A stretch of 64,000 nucleotides of DNA. Origin: Oscillospiraceae bacterium. Lineage in GTDB: Bacteria > Bacillota > Clostridia > Oscillospirales > Ruminococcaceae. Below the pieces are notes generated by a model. That model was not told the origin of the DNA and searched no databases. It saw only the letters and a list, made by a program, of their open reading frames with translations. Within the stretch, counting starts at the first letter, position 1; every line of letters starts with the position of its first letter. Shown in pieces: positions 1 through 8,860 of the stretch. Location of the stretch: contig JAAWRH010000005.1 of the NCBI GenBank assembly GCA_022800935.1, forward strand, positions 62,001 through 126,000, written 5' to 3'. The position numbers were made by a program, and so were the translations under genes.

Positions 1-425
1 TGGCACAGAAAGTTACCGGTTATATCAAATTGCAGATTCCAGCAGGCAAGGCGACCCCCGCCCCGCCCGTAGGACCTGCGCTGGGCCAGCATGGCGTAAA
101 CATCATGGCCTTTACCAAGGAATTCAACGAGCGCACTAAGGGTGAAGCGGGAATGATTATCCCTGTGGTCATCACCGTATACGCGGACCGTTCCTTCACC
201 TTTATTACAAAGACCCCTCCGGCGGCTGTCCTCATCAAGAAGGCCTGCAAGATCGAGAGCGGTTCAGGCGTGCCGAACAAGACCAAGGTTGCGACAATCA
301 CCAAGGCGCAGGTCAAGGAGATTGCAGAGCATAAAATGCCTGACCTCAATGCAGCCAATATCGAAAGCGCGATGAGCATGATCGCGGGCACCGCACGCAG
401 CATGGGCGTAGTCGTGGAGGACTAA
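1..425 (+). CDS. rplK: 50S ribosomal protein L11 (lacks only the first base of its start codon)
   Basis: L11 sits at the base of the GTPase-associated centre of the large ribosomal subunit, where it binds 23S rRNA and contacts translation factors. The window opens on TG of the start codon, so residue 2 onward is present. The N-terminal proline-rich segment [16 protein letters not shown] is the L11 signature, and the C-terminal RNA-binding domain ends with MGVVVED. About 141 residues in all, the usual L11 length. rplA follows after about 70 bp, the conserved L11-L1 order, so the two are probably cotranscribed from upstream of the window. Confidence 0.97.
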   Translation, partial: AQKVTGYIKLQIPAGKATPAPPVGPALGQHGVNIMAFTKEFNERTKGEAGMIIPVVITVYADRSFTFITKTPPAAVLIKKACKIESGSGVPNKTKVATITKAQVKEIAEHKMPDLNAANIESAMSMIAGTARSMGVVVED

Positions 426-494
426 CGCCACGCACTACGTTCGGGTGGGAGGAAAAAATCCGTTATATACCACTCAAATTGGAGGAGAACAAGA

Positions 495-1214
495 ATGAAA
501 CACGGTAAAAAATATGTAGACAGCAGTAAAATGGTAGACCGTGCGAAGCTCTACGAGACTGCTGAGGCGTTGGATGTTTGCACCAAAACCGCCAAAGCCA
601 AATTCGATGAGACCGTAGAGGTCCATGTGCGTCTGGGCGTTGACTCCCGTCACGCGGATCAACAGGTCCGCGGCGCGGTCGTACTGCCCAACGGAACCGG
701 TAAAACAGTCCGCGTTCTGGTCTTCGCGAAGAACGAAAAGCTGGACCAGGCCAAGGAAGCTGGAGCCGATTACGTTGGCGGCGAAGATATGATGACCAAG
801 ATCCAGACCGAAGGCTGGATGGATTTCGATGTGGTCATCGCCACACCGGACATGATGGGCGTTGTGGGTCGTCTGGGCCGCATCCTCGGTCCGCGCGGTC
901 TGATGCCTAACCCCAAGGCCGGCACTGTTACCCCTGATGTGGCCCGTGCGGTCAAGGAAGCCAAGGCCGGTAAGATTGAATACAGGCTGGACAAGACCAA
1001 CATCATCCACTGCCCTATCGGGAAGGCCTCCTTTGGTGTTGAGAAGCTTCAGCAGAACTTTGATACTCTGATGACTGCAATCGTTAAGGCCAAGCCCGCC
1101 GCGGCAAAGGGCCAGTATGTCCGCTCCTGCGTCATTGCGACGACAATGGGGCCTGGCATCAAGATCAATCCTGCCAGATTTGCAGCTGTTCCTGCCAGCA
1201 CTGAGGAAAACTAA
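495..1214 (+). CDS. rplA: 50S ribosomal protein L1
   Basis: L1 builds the mobile L1 stalk of the ribosome that handles E-site tRNA. In many bacteria it also represses its own L11-L1 mRNA; no such site was identified here. The protein has 239 residues, close to the family norm. The motif [15 protein letters not shown] around residue 130 is the L1 signature. The start is set by GGAGGAGAA a few bases upstream of the ATG. It follows rplK and is closed by a hairpin terminator 12 bp after the stop. Confidence 0.97.
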   Translation: MKHGKKYVDSSKMVDRAKLYETAEALDVCTKTAKAKFDETVEVHVRLGVDSRHADQQVRGAVVLPNGTGKTVRVLVFAKNEKLDQAKEAGADYVGGEDMMTKIQTEGWMDFDVVIATPDMMGVVGRLGRILGPRGLMPNPKAGTVTPDVARAVKEAKAGKIEYRLDKTNIIHCPIGKASFGVEKLQQNFDTLMTAIVKAKPAAAKGQYVRSCVIATTMGPGIKINPARFAAVPASTEEN

Positions 1215-1225
1215 TTTTGGTTGCA

Positions 1226-1257
1226 AAAACGCCATGGGAATTTCCCCATGGCGTTTT
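1226..1257 (+). terminator. Rho-independent terminator of rplKA
   Basis: Perfect 13-bp stem (AAAACGCCATGGG / CCCATGGCGTTTT) with a 6-nt loop, just after the rplA stop. The T run is formed by the 3' arm itself. Confidence 0.85.
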
Positions 1258-1276
1258 ATCATGTTTGGAACTGCAT

Positions 1277-1732
1277 CTATCTCGGATTTTCAAGGGACAG
1301 ATTGACCTGGTTAAGAGGGATTTCCAGCATTTGCGCTATCTGGTCCGCAGGGAAGAATCTGGACAGAGACTGTACCGATTGTTTGATTCCAATATCGATG
1401 CCCTCCTCACGACCCTCTTCGCGCTCCACCTGTAACGCATCCTCTAGGTTCCATTCTACATTCAACATATTCTCCACCTCCGAAATATGCTCTTTTAAAA
1501 CCAGCAGCATGATCCTGCGCTTCTCACATTCCTTTGAAGCTTCTCTAATTGCGTCCTTTAGTTCGCTGCCTTCCCTTGAATACGTTTGTACCAGGTCAAT
1601 AAAGCGGCTGTAATCACACAATATTCGCGGTTGGTGTTTACTTTCTGCTCCACTTTTCCATTTCCCGCTTTCTCTAACCCTAGAATACCATATCGCTGTT
1701 TTATTATCAATCAATCGTTTTAGGAGAAACAA
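1277..1732 (-). pseudogene. Remnant (C-terminal part) of an Rpn-family nuclease/transposase gene
   Basis: An open frame of 151 codons whose residues from about 35 on (ILCDYSRFIDLVQTYSREG, then a helical region and a charged EREEGREEGIDIG stretch) look like the C-terminal half of Rpn/PD-(D/E)XK putative transposases. The catalytic N-terminal nuclease half, with its Asp and ExQ motif, is missing. The first 35 residues look like read-in from unrelated sequence, and a terminator for the next gene lies directly upstream (1731-1767). I see no convincing ribosome site. Probably a decayed copy. Two longer relatives lie at 10972-12006 and 26866-27717. Confidence 0.6.
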
Positions 1733-1767
1733 AAACCAAGTCGGAGGGTTATCTCCAACTTGGTTTT
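1731..1767 (-). terminator. Terminator downstream of the small XRE gene
   Basis: Stem AAACCAAGTcGGAG / CTCCaACTTGGTTT with a 6-nt loop. On the minus strand it ends in a run of five T. Confidence 0.8.
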
Positions 1768-1794
1768 ATGCATTGGATACGTCAGGGTAAATTC

Positions 1795-2067
1795 TCAAAC
1801 CCTAACTAGCTCCTGCTCGTCCAGAGACGCTGTCTCCGTCCGGAAGCTCTGGATCATCCGGATAATCTCCTTGTCCTCCATGGTCGATATCAGAAAGAGA
1901 AGTGAGGCTGCGGAAAAACAATATTTCCCTGACTCCAGATCGGCATAGGAACGTGGATCAATGCGAAGATGGGCCGACATTTCGGTTTTAGAAAGACCCT
2001 TTGCCTTTCTCATATTTTTGACATAGCTGCTTAAAAAATTTTTGACAAAGTCGTTATACACATGCAT
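1795..2067 (-). CDS. Small XRE-family (helix-turn-helix) regulator
   Basis: A 90-residue protein with an N-terminal helix-turn-helix of the Cro/CI (XRE) type: KNMRKAKGLSKTEMSAHLRIDPRSYADLESGK spans about residues 18-50. The C-terminal tail probably supports dimerisation. An ATG 33 bp further upstream is open, but AAGGAGG lies 8 nt before the ATG at 2067, so the shorter start is chosen. It stands alone, with its own terminator at 1731-1767. Targets are unknown; a toxin partner is not visible. Confidence 0.75.
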   Translation of the reverse strand: MHVYNDFVKNFLSSYVKNMRKAKGLSKTEMSAHLRIDPRSYADLESGKYCFSAASLLFLISTMEDKEIIRMIQSFRTETASLDEQELVRV

Positions 2068-2213
2068 TGGAAAAACCTCCTTAAATTCGACTGAATTCAA
2101 GAAAATTTTACCAATTTTTGGTCGTTTCTCCTATGAGGTATACCTCATAAATTCAGGTATTTTATCCTATACAGGCGATTATTCAGAATATGGGACATGA
2201 CTCTGTATTGGAC

Positions 2214-2259
2214 AAAAAAAGAGGTTTAGAAAACCACCTTCAAAGCGATTTTCTAAACC
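2214..2259 (-). terminator. Terminator of tRNA-Gly
   Basis: Stem GGTTTAGAAAA / TTTTCTAAACC followed on the minus strand by a run of seven T, directly after the tRNA 3' end. Confidence 0.85.
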
Positions 2260-2267
2260 CCTTTTTC

Positions 2268-2341
2268 TGGAGCGGATAACGGGAATCGAACCCGTAACCT
2301 CAGCTTGGGAAGCTGATGTTTTACCACTAAACTACACCCGC
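2268..2341 (-). tRNA. tRNA-Gly, anticodon CCC
   Basis: Read on the minus strand this folds as a 74-nt tRNA with encoded CCA. The acceptor is GCGGGTG paired to TATCCGC with two G-U pairs, the D arm is short, and the T arm holds GGTTCGATTCC. The anticodon stem TCAGC/GCTGA closes the loop TTCCCAA, so bases 34-36 are CCC, reading GGG glycine codons. It has a consensus promoter upstream and its own terminator, so it is a single-gene unit. Confidence 0.95.
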
Positions 2342-2379
2342 GTTTCAGGAAACAGCATCACTGTCTGTCAACAAGATTA

Positions 2380-2408
2380 ATTATACCGAATCTCTTGACA
2401 AATGTCAA
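2380..2408 (-). promoter_or_regulatory. Consensus sigma-A promoter of tRNA-Gly
   Basis: On the minus strand TTGACA (2403-2408) and TATAAT (2380-2385) are both perfect and 17 bp apart. The expected start is about 30 nt before the tRNA. Confidence 0.9.
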
Positions 2409-2499
2409 TACCATAATTTGAAAAAATTGCGGCGCTGTGGGAAACTATCACTGATAATGGCAAAAGGGACGGGTTTTCAGATAGTTTACAGGTTTTTGG

Positions 2500-2528
2500 T
2501 TGAGAATTGGAAGGTTGTCTGCTATAAT
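2500..2528 (+). promoter_or_regulatory. Sigma-A promoter of proBA
   Basis: TTGAGA (2500-2505), 17-bp spacer, TATAAT (2523-2528), about 100 nt ahead of proB. I see no leader structure in the rest of the 2409-2630 interval. Confidence 0.8.
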
Positions 2529-2630
2529 GGAGATTGGCGCAAGGGGGGCGTGTTTCCTGTGGGGGAATAAAATCGCTCCCGTGAAAGCTAGGCGCCGTTA
2601 TCAGAATGTTTCGTCTCAGGAAGGACGGCT

Positions 2631-3446
2631 ATGACAATGAATTGCTTTGAACAAGCCCGGCGGGTTGTAATTAAAATTGGCAGCTCTACCCTGACCCATA
2701 AATCCGGACATATCAACATCCGCCGCATGGAGCAGATTGTAAAGATACTCTCTGATATCCGCAATTCCGGCAAGGAGATTATTTTGGTCTCCTCCGGGGC
2801 TATCGCGGTAGGGGTGGGCAAGCTGGGCCTGCCGGAACGGCCCGCTGATACCGCCTCCAAGCAGGCCGCAGCAGCCGTTGGACAGTGTGAGTTGATGTAC
2901 CTCTATGATAAAATGTTTGCGGAATACAACCACAACGTCTCTCAGGTGCTCATGACCAGGGACATTGTGGAAAACAAACAGCGAAAGCAAAACGCTGAAA
3001 ACGCCTTTGATCGGCTTCTTACCTTTCACACCATCCCCATTGTAAACGAAAACGACACCGTCGCGGTGGAGGAGATCGAGTTCGGCGATAACGACACCCT
3101 CTCTGCTGTGGTCGCTCAACTGACCCAGGCTGACGTTCTGGTGCTGATGTCGGATATCAACGGGCTGTATTCCGGCAACCCCAGAACCGATTCCTCCGCC
3201 CGCCTGATTCCCCGCGTGGATACAATAGACAGCCATATTAAGGCCATCGCCCAGGGGGCAGGCAGCTCCCGCGGGACGGGTGGCATGATCACCAAAATCC
3301 ACGCGGCCGAAATTGCCTGCGGGGCCGGGATTGATATGGCCATCATCAACGGCGAGCAGCCGGAACAGCTCTATCGGTTATTTGACGGTGAGGCGGTGGG
3401 CACCCACTTTGCCGCCCATCCGGTGAAAAAGGAGGAATTGCCATGA
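2631..3446 (+). CDS. proB: Glutamate 5-kinase, short form without PUA domain
   Basis: Phosphorylates glutamate to gamma-glutamyl phosphate, the first step of proline synthesis. The 271 residues cover the amino-acid kinase domain: KIGSS near residue 15 (phosphate binding), VSSGAIAVG near 54, VNENDTV near 138, GDNDTLSA near 152 and the GTGGMITK motif near 215. The C-terminal PUA domain present in the longer E. coli enzyme is absent; such short forms are known. AAGGA lies 8 nt before the ATG. The stop overlaps proA by 4 bp (ATGA), implying coupled translation. Confidence 0.95.
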   Translation: MTMNCFEQARRVVIKIGSSTLTHKSGHINIRRMEQIVKILSDIRNSGKEIILVSSGAIAVGVGKLGLPERPADTASKQAAAAVGQCELMYLYDKMFAEYNHNVSQVLMTRDIVENKQRKQNAENAFDRLLTFHTIPIVNENDTVAVEEIEFGDNDTLSAVVAQLTQADVLVLMSDINGLYSGNPRTDSSARLIPRVDTIDSHIKAIAQGAGSSRGTGGMITKIHAAEIACGAGIDMAIINGEQPEQLYRLFDGEAVGTHFAAHPVKKEELP

Positions 3447-4690
3447 CAGTATTACAGCAGATGGGCCAGCGGGCACAGGAGGCGGCACGGTTTCTCCGTA
3501 CCGTTTCGGCAAAGGAAAAGAACGGCGCGCTGCTCTCCATTGCCGCCCATCTGGAAAAAAGTGAAGCCGATATTTTAAAGGCCAACGGGCTGGATATTGA
3601 GGCCACCAAGGTCTCCGGGATGACCTCCTCTCTGCTGGACCGCCTGACCCTGACGCCAAAGCGGATACAGGACATGGCCCGTTCTGTGGAGGAGGTCGCC
3701 GCCCTCCCCGATCCTGTAGGGAAGGTGCTGGGCGGACAAACCCTGCCAAATGGTCTGCGAATGCAGAAGGTGTCCGTGCCCCTGGGGGTAGCCGGTATGA
3801 TTTATGAGGCCCGCCCCAATGTCACGGTGGACGCGGCGGTCCTCTGCCTGAAGTCCTCCAATGCCTGTATCCTCCGGGGAGGCAAGGAGGCGATTCACTC
3901 TGCCTCTGCACTGGAAAGGGTGATGCGGGAGGCGCTGGAGGAATCCGGCTTTCCTGACGGCTGTATCCAGTTGGTGAAGGATACCTCTCGTGAATCCGCC
4001 CTGGAGCTGATGAAGCTGAACAGATATCTGGATGTGCTGATTCCCCGCGGCGGGGCGGGGCTGATCCGCTCGGTGGTGGAAAACGCTACTGTTCCGGTGA
4101 TTGAAACAGGAGTGGGCAACTGTCATGTCTATGTGGACGCCTCCGCCAATCTGGAGATGGCCTGCCGGATTGTAGACAACGCCAAGACCTCCCGCCCCTC
4201 AGTCTGCAACGCCATTGAGAATGTCCTGGTTCATCGGGACGTTGCGGAGATGCTCCTTCCCCGGATGAAGGAGGCTCTGGACCAGCATCAGGTCCAGCTG
4301 CGGGGGTGTCCGGAAACGGTCCGCATTCTGGGGGATTGTGTTGTTCCGGCCTCTCCGGAGGATTTCGACACAGAGTTTTTGGATTACATCCTTGCGGTTA
4401 AGGTAGTGGGTTCGTTGGAGGAGGCCATCGACCACATCAACGCCCACGGCACCCGCCACAGTGAATGCATTGTGACGGAAAGCTATGAAAACAGCCGCAG
4501 GTTCACCCTGGAGGTGGACGCGGCGGCGGTTTACGTCAATGCCTCCACCCGCTTTACCGACGGGGGAGAATTCGGGCTGGGGGCCGAGATTGGCATCTCC
4601 ACCCAAAAGCTCCACGCCAGGGGCCCAATGGGCCTGGAGGAGCTCACCTCTTACAAATACATCCTGGAAGGGAATGGACAGATTCGCTGA
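3443..4690 (+). CDS. proA: Gamma-glutamyl phosphate reductase
   Basis: NADPH-dependent reduction of gamma-glutamyl phosphate to glutamate-5-semialdehyde, the second step of proline synthesis, by an aldehyde-dehydrogenase-fold enzyme. The protein has 415 residues, the normal length. YEARPNVT at 121-128 and the catalytic cysteine at 255 in RPSVCNAIEN are present. It overlaps proB by 4 bp. proC is not in the window, so the last step is encoded elsewhere. Confidence 0.96.
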   Translation: MTVLQQMGQRAQEAARFLRTVSAKEKNGALLSIAAHLEKSEADILKANGLDIEATKVSGMTSSLLDRLTLTPKRIQDMARSVEEVAALPDPVGKVLGGQTLPNGLRMQKVSVPLGVAGMIYEARPNVTVDAAVLCLKSSNACILRGGKEAIHSASALERVMREALEESGFPDGCIQLVKDTSRESALELMKLNRYLDVLIPRGGAGLIRSVVENATVPVIETGVGNCHVYVDASANLEMACRIVDNAKTSRPSVCNAIENVLVHRDVAEMLLPRMKEALDQHQVQLRGCPETVRILGDCVVPASPEDFDTEFLDYILAVKVVGSLEEAIDHINAHGTRHSECIVTESYENSRRFTLEVDAAAVYVNASTRFTDGGEFGLGAEIGISTQKLHARGPMGLEELTSYKYILEGNGQIR

Positions 4691-4740
4691 ATGAATGGCG
4701 AACCGCTTCCCTTTTATATCTGAAAGGCGGAATCATTTGC

Positions 4741-5469
4741 ATGGCAAAGACAAAAAAAGAAATCTGGACAGCAGTCCTTGGAAGCATTATTCTGATACTG
4801 GCCGCTGTGGGCGCTATCTTTCTGATTTCCACTGCCGTCCGGGCGGTGCAGAATGCCCTGAGCAACTCCAGCGAACAGGAGGAAATGGAGAACACTCTTC
4901 TGCCCATTCTCATGTTTGATCCCGCACCCTTTGATTCCCTGGAGTCTGCCGACCCCCTCATGTTGCTGCAATCCTCCATCTGGTCGGCAGTGCTGAGCGA
5001 TACCAGCGGAAAGTACACCATTGAGCTGGGGCAGTCCCTGAATGTGGCGGAAACCGACGTGGACGCCGCCGCCATCCGGCTGTTCGGGCCGGACGTCAAG
5101 CTCAACCATCAGACCTTCGGTGAGCTGGACCTGAGCTACTACTATAACGAGTCCAGCCGTTCTTACTCCATCCCTCTGTATACGCAAGTGGGGGTATATG
5201 TGCCGCGGATTGAGAGCGTGCAGAAGGGGGAGGAAAGCGACACATTGGCTGTGACGGTGGGATATGTGGCACCGGGAAACGGTGTGACCGTTTCGCTGAA
5301 CAGCTCCGACAACGACCCGGACAAGTATATGATATACGATATGAAGTACAACCGGGAGAGAAAATACTACTATATCACCGCTATCCGGAATATGGAGCGG
5401 CTGGAGGGGATGGAGTTCCACAATACCAGTGCCAACACCTCTTCTCTGCCCGGTGCGGCAGGGGAATAA
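4741..5469 (+). CDS. Membrane-anchored protein of unknown function
   Basis: 242 residues. Basic N terminus (MAKTKKEIW) then one hydrophobic segment at about 11-33, after which the rest should lie outside the cell. The exposed part has a repeated beta-strand-like pattern and many Ser/Asn/Tyr residues, with no motif I recognise. It starts 50 bp after proA behind AAAGGCGG and may be cotranscribed with proBA and rlmD, but nothing links it to proline metabolism. The family was not identified. Confidence 0.7.
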   Translation: MAKTKKEIWTAVLGSIILILAAVGAIFLISTAVRAVQNALSNSSEQEEMENTLLPILMFDPAPFDSLESADPLMLLQSSIWSAVLSDTSGKYTIELGQSLNVAETDVDAAAIRLFGPDVKLNHQTFGELDLSYYYNESSRSYSIPLYTQVGVYVPRIESVQKGEESDTLAVTVGYVAPGNGVTVSLNSSDNDPDKYMIYDMKYNRERKYYYITAIRNMERLEGMEFHNTSANTSSLPGAAGE

Positions 5470-5515
5470 GGGCTTATCCCAGACAGTGAATGCTCATATG
5501 CAGAAAGGATTTTTC

Positions 5516-6886
5516 ATGGACCGGCAGTTGGAAAAAAATCAAGTGATATCCCTGGAGATAACGGGTTTAACCAATGAGGGAAACGGTGCAGGCCACTTTG
5601 GACCGAACCGCTTTGCGGTATTTGTGCCCGACACCGCGCCGGGAGACCGCGCCCAGGTGCGGCTGGTCAAGGTACTGAAAAGCTATGCCTATGGACGGCT
5701 GGAAAAGCTCAATAGACCGTCGCGGGACCGGATGGAGCCGGACTGCCCGGTCTCCAGGGTGTGCGGCGGGTGTTCCCTGCGGCATATCTCCTATGAGGCG
5801 GAATGCCGGGCCAAAAACGGCTGGATTGAGGACAGCCTAAGGCGGCTGGCCGGAATTCAGCCGAACCTGGAGCCCTTTCAGCCCTCTCCTTCCCCGGACC
5901 ACTACCGGAACAAGGCACAGTATCCCGTCGGGCAGGATGAGGAGGGCAGCATCCGGATTGGCTTTTACGCCAAGCGCTCCCACCGGCTGGTGGACGGCGG
6001 AGAATGCCGGTTACACCCGCCTGTGTTTACGGAGATTGCCCAGGAGGTGCGCCGTTTCCTGGAGAAGCACCGAATCCCCGCCTACAGGGAGGAAACCGGC
6101 GAGGGACTGGTGCGGCATCTCTATCTGCGGATTGGGCAGATTTCCGGGGAAATCATGGTGTGCCTGGTGATAAACGGCAGGACGCTGCCCCACATCCAGG
6201 AGTTTATCTCCCTGCTGAAGAACAGGTTCCCCATGGTTTCCAGCATTGTGCTGAATGTAAACCGGAATAAAGGGAATGTGATTCTAGGTGGGGAGTGCGT
6301 CACCCTTTGGGGGCGGGACACAATTCGCGACACCCTGGCAGGGGTGGAGGTGGAGCTGTCACCCCTTTCCTTTTACCAGGTCAACCACGACGCGGCGGAG
6401 AAGCTTTACAGCGTTGTGAAGGAGTACGCGGGGCTGACCGGAACAGAAACGGTGCTGGACCTGTACTGCGGGGCGGGGACCATCGGGCTTTCCCTGGCGG
6501 ACCGGTGCAAAAGGCTGCTGGGGGTGGAGATCATCCCGGAGGCGATAGAAAACGCCAGGGCTAACGCGGCACGCAACGGAATCCAGAATGCGGCGTTTTT
6601 CTGCGGCGACGCGGGACAGGCGGCTGCAAGGCTTGCGGAGGAGGGTATCCGTCCCGACGTGATTATCCTTGACCCGCCTCGAAAGGGCTGTGACGAGGCT
6701 GCCCTGGAGGCGGTAGTGAGAATGAATCCGGGGAAGGTGGTCATGGTGTCCTGCAACCCGGCGACGATGGCCAGGGATTGCAAGCGGCTGGCGGAGAGGG
6801 GATACCGGCTGGAGAGAGTCCGGGGGGCGGACCTTTTTCCGAGGACGTGCCATGTGGAAGCAGTGGTATTGATGTCACGTATCTAG
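5516..6886 (+). CDS. rlmD: 23S rRNA (uracil-C5)-methyltransferase, RlmD/RlmCD type
   Basis: TrmA/RumA family enzyme that uses SAM to methylate C5 of uridine in 23S rRNA (U1939, and in some Firmicutes also U747). 456 residues. N-terminal TRAM domain at 1-65; iron-sulfur cysteines at 77, 83 and 86 with the probable fourth in GECRLH. Then come FYQVNHDAAEKLY, the SAM motif LYCGAGTIGL, DPPRKGCD and the catalytic cysteine in VSCNPATMARD. The frame is open further upstream, but GAAAGGA just before the ATG at 5516 supports this start. The exact target base cannot be told from sequence. Confidence 0.93.
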   Translation: MDRQLEKNQVISLEITGLTNEGNGAGHFGPNRFAVFVPDTAPGDRAQVRLVKVLKSYAYGRLEKLNRPSRDRMEPDCPVSRVCGGCSLRHISYEAECRAKNGWIEDSLRRLAGIQPNLEPFQPSPSPDHYRNKAQYPVGQDEEGSIRIGFYAKRSHRLVDGGECRLHPPVFTEIAQEVRRFLEKHRIPAYREETGEGLVRHLYLRIGQISGEIMVCLVINGRTLPHIQEFISLLKNRFPMVSSIVLNVNRNKGNVILGGECVTLWGRDTIRDTLAGVEVELSPLSFYQVNHDAAEKLYSVVKEYAGLTGTETVLDLYCGAGTIGLSLADRCKRLLGVEIIPEAIENARANAARNGIQNAAFFCGDAGQAAARLAEEGIRPDVIILDPPRKGCDEAALEAVVRMNPGKVVMVSCNPATMARDCKRLAERGYRLERVRGADLFPRTCHVEAVVLMSRI

Positions 6887-6912
6887 GGCTATGGAAGGGA
6901 ATGGTCATATTT

Positions 6913-7479
6913 ATGTATTATCACGCGTCGCCGGTAAAGGGCATTACACAGTTGGAACCGCGAATTTCAAACCACAATATTCCATTGATATACTTCTCCA
7001 AGAAAAGAGAAAATGTCCTGGTCTATCTGAGCAATGCTGTTGAGAAGTACTGCAAGGACACCGGATTTTCATACGACGGCCAATGGCAGAAATGGGGCTC
7101 ATACGGATTTAATAAGGATGGCCGTCAGCGGTTGGAGGAATATTATCCCAACGCGCTTATCAACACCTATAAAGGGGTATCCGGGTACATTTACAGGGCA
7201 GAGGTAATCACAGAATCCGGGTTTGAAGTCCAGATTCCAGACGCGGCTACAACCAGCTCTCCTGCTGAGGTGACAGATGTTGAATTCGTACCAGATGCCT
7301 ATAAGGCCATTTTACAGGCGGAGAGGGACGGGTTGATTACCATTGTTCGATATGAGCAAATGTCGGAGAAGGGGAGAGTGTGGATTGTGAAAACCATTAA
7401 GCAGGAATATGAGAACGCTGTGGAGCATCCGGAGTATAGGCATTTTTTGAGGGGGAATTTTCCGGATATCATAGAATAA
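6913..7479 (+). CDS. Unknown protein with possible ADP-ribosyltransferase-like fold
   Basis: 188 residues, no signal peptide or membrane segment. The N terminus MYYHASPVKGITQLEPR followed by IPLIYFS and VYLSNA recalls the beta-strand layout of ADP-ribosyltransferase-fold proteins (an early His, then a Tyr strand). That is a weak resemblance judged by eye, not an assignment. The C-terminal half ends with a conserved-looking HPEYRHFLRGNFPD. An ATG at 6901 is also in frame; the one at 6913 gives the more natural N terminus. It begins 26 bp after rlmD and is followed by a weak hairpin. Confidence 0.6.
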   Translation: MYYHASPVKGITQLEPRISNHNIPLIYFSKKRENVLVYLSNAVEKYCKDTGFSYDGQWQKWGSYGFNKDGRQRLEEYYPNALINTYKGVSGYIYRAEVITESGFEVQIPDAATTSSPAEVTDVEFVPDAYKAILQAERDGLITIVRYEQMSEKGRVWIVKTIKQEYENAVEHPEYRHFLRGNFPDIIE

Positions 7480-7487
7480 AGATAAGG

Positions 7488-7516
7488 CTCCTCACTGCCG
7501 GTGTGGCGGTGGGGAG
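7488..7516 (+). terminator. Possible terminator hairpin
   Basis: CTCCTCACTGCC / GGCGGTGGGGAG pair with two G-U pairs around a 5-nt loop, but only a poor T run follows (TTGTTGT). Confidence 0.45.
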
Positions 7517-7649
7517 TTGTTGTAGAACGAATTATTAATACAAAATCGTATCTTTTCACAGTCAACGGATAGTAGAACTTAGGAAAATCAACTATTGGTT
7601 CCTTTAAAAAAATCCACTTTCAGGTATAATGGTCATAAGGAGGGATGAA

Positions 7650-8123
7650 ATGGATCAAGAGAAAATAGGCAAATTCATAGCTGACTGTCGAAAAGAAAAA
7701 GGACTTACACAATTACAGTTGGCAGAAAAGCTTGGCATCAGCAATAGAGCCGTTTCCAAATGGGAAACTGGAAAAAGCTGTCCGGATGTATCGCTGATGT
7801 TGGAGCTGTGTAGTGTTCTTGAAATCACCGTAAACGAACTGCTGTCTGGAGAAAGGATACTTATGGAAGATTATCAAAAAAAGGCGGAAGAAAATCTTGT
7901 GGAATTACAGGATAAAAAAATGAAGGCACAGAAAATGCTTAAAAAGGTTGAATTAGTATGGATGGCAATCGCCATTTTATTAGCTCCGGTTCATTTGGCA
8001 ATTAACTATTTTTATCCCGATAATGTGAATACAGGGATTGGGGCTATTGTCATACTCATAGGGGCAATCATGTTTATCGTATATTTTTTGAGGTACTATA
8101 AGATTGAAATTAAATTGAAATAA
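7650..8123 (+). CDS. XRE-family regulator with C-terminal membrane segments
   Basis: 157 residues. Helix-turn-helix at about 5-60 (KEKGLTQLQLAEKLGISNRA, then SKWETGKSCPD), a charged helical linker, and two hydrophobic segments at about 107-125 and 133-150 with a basic tail. This membrane-tethered XRE layout is common in Clostridia, often beside transporter or stress genes. AAGGAGG lies 6 nt before the ATG at 7650, which decides against the in-frame start 21 bp upstream. A TATAAT at about 7626 may be its -10 box. The signal sensed is unknown. Confidence 0.8.
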   Translation: MDQEKIGKFIADCRKEKGLTQLQLAEKLGISNRAVSKWETGKSCPDVSLMLELCSVLEITVNELLSGERILMEDYQKKAEENLVELQDKKMKAQKMLKKVELVWMAIAILLAPVHLAINYFYPDNVNTGIGAIVILIGAIMFIVYFLRYYKIEIKLK

Positions 8124-8213
8124 ACATCAGTATGCGCCCTCCGTGGGGTAAGTTCCACTTGCATGGATTCCTGCGGAGGGCTCCGTTTGTCTTGCAACAG
8201 CCAAAAAGACAAC

Positions 8214-8615
8214 TTAATCCGCCCAATTTTCAGCCTTCAACCCCGGCACACGTTCAAACTCCCGCACATTATTTGTCACCAGAATCAGCTTTGCCGCCCT
8301 GGCGTGTGCTGCAATCAGCATGTCCAGCGGCCCGATGGGCGTGCACTGCCCTTGCAGATACGCCCGAATCTCCCCGTACTCGGAGGCCGCCGCTGGGTCA
8401 AAGGGGAGAACGCTCAGCGGAAGCAGAAATTTGAGCAGCGACTGCTCATTTTTTGCCGGGTTTGAGCTGTGCTTCATGCCGTACTCCAGCTCGGCCAGGG
8501 TGATTGACGAAATACATATCCCTGCGTTTAATTCCTTCCGAAACCGCTCCAACACCCTTTCCGGCTTGTTTTTCATGACGTATATACAGATGTTTGTGTC
8601 CAGCATATAGGTCAT
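8214..8615 (-). CDS. vapC: VapC-type toxin, PIN-domain ribonuclease
   Basis: Toxin of a type II toxin-antitoxin pair; VapC toxins cleave tRNA or rRNA when freed from VapB. The 133 residues make a complete PIN domain, with acidic metal-binding residues at D6 (MLDTNIC), E42 (LAELEYG) and D98 (GPLDMLIAAHA), and the TNN..EF motif near 114-120. Its ATG overlaps the vapB stop by 4 bp, the usual coupling. All catalytic positions look intact, so it should be active. Confidence 0.92.
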   Translation of the reverse strand: MTYMLDTNICIYVMKNKPERVLERFRKELNAGICISSITLAELEYGMKHSSNPAKNEQSLLKFLLPLSVLPFDPAAASEYGEIRAYLQGQCTPIGPLDMLIAAHARAAKLILVTNNVREFERVPGLKAENWAD

Positions 8616-8842
8616 AAGGTATCTCTCTCATTCTGGATGCCTTGATCACGTCCATCCTCAAAAATATCTCCGGTGAACCCCTCCAGACCATCCATAAAGA
8701 TTTTCCATACAGAGTCCCTTGGAGCCAGCAGGACAGCGTCTCCAAGCTGCTGCACAACTACCTCATCCACGTTAAACCGGAACTTTTTCGGCAGGCGTAC
8801 CGCCTGACTTCTTCCGTTTTCAAAAACCTTTGCTGTATCCAT
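8612..8842 (-). CDS. vapB: VapB-type antitoxin
   Basis: 76-residue antitoxin. The N-terminal half (MDTAKVFENGRSQAVRLPKKFRF) is an AbrB/SpoVT swapped-hairpin DNA-binding domain; the C-terminal tail should wrap the VapC active site. GGAGGTG lies 6 nt before the ATG at 8842, so this start is preferred over a TTG five codons upstream. It autoregulates in known systems; a perfect dyad lies directly upstream at 8861-8884. Confidence 0.9.
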   Translation of the reverse strand: MDTAKVFENGRSQAVRLPKKFRFNVDEVVVQQLGDAVLLAPRDSVWKIFMDGLEGFTGDIFEDGRDQGIQNERDTL

Positions 8843-8860
8843 CAAAATCACCTCCAAATT

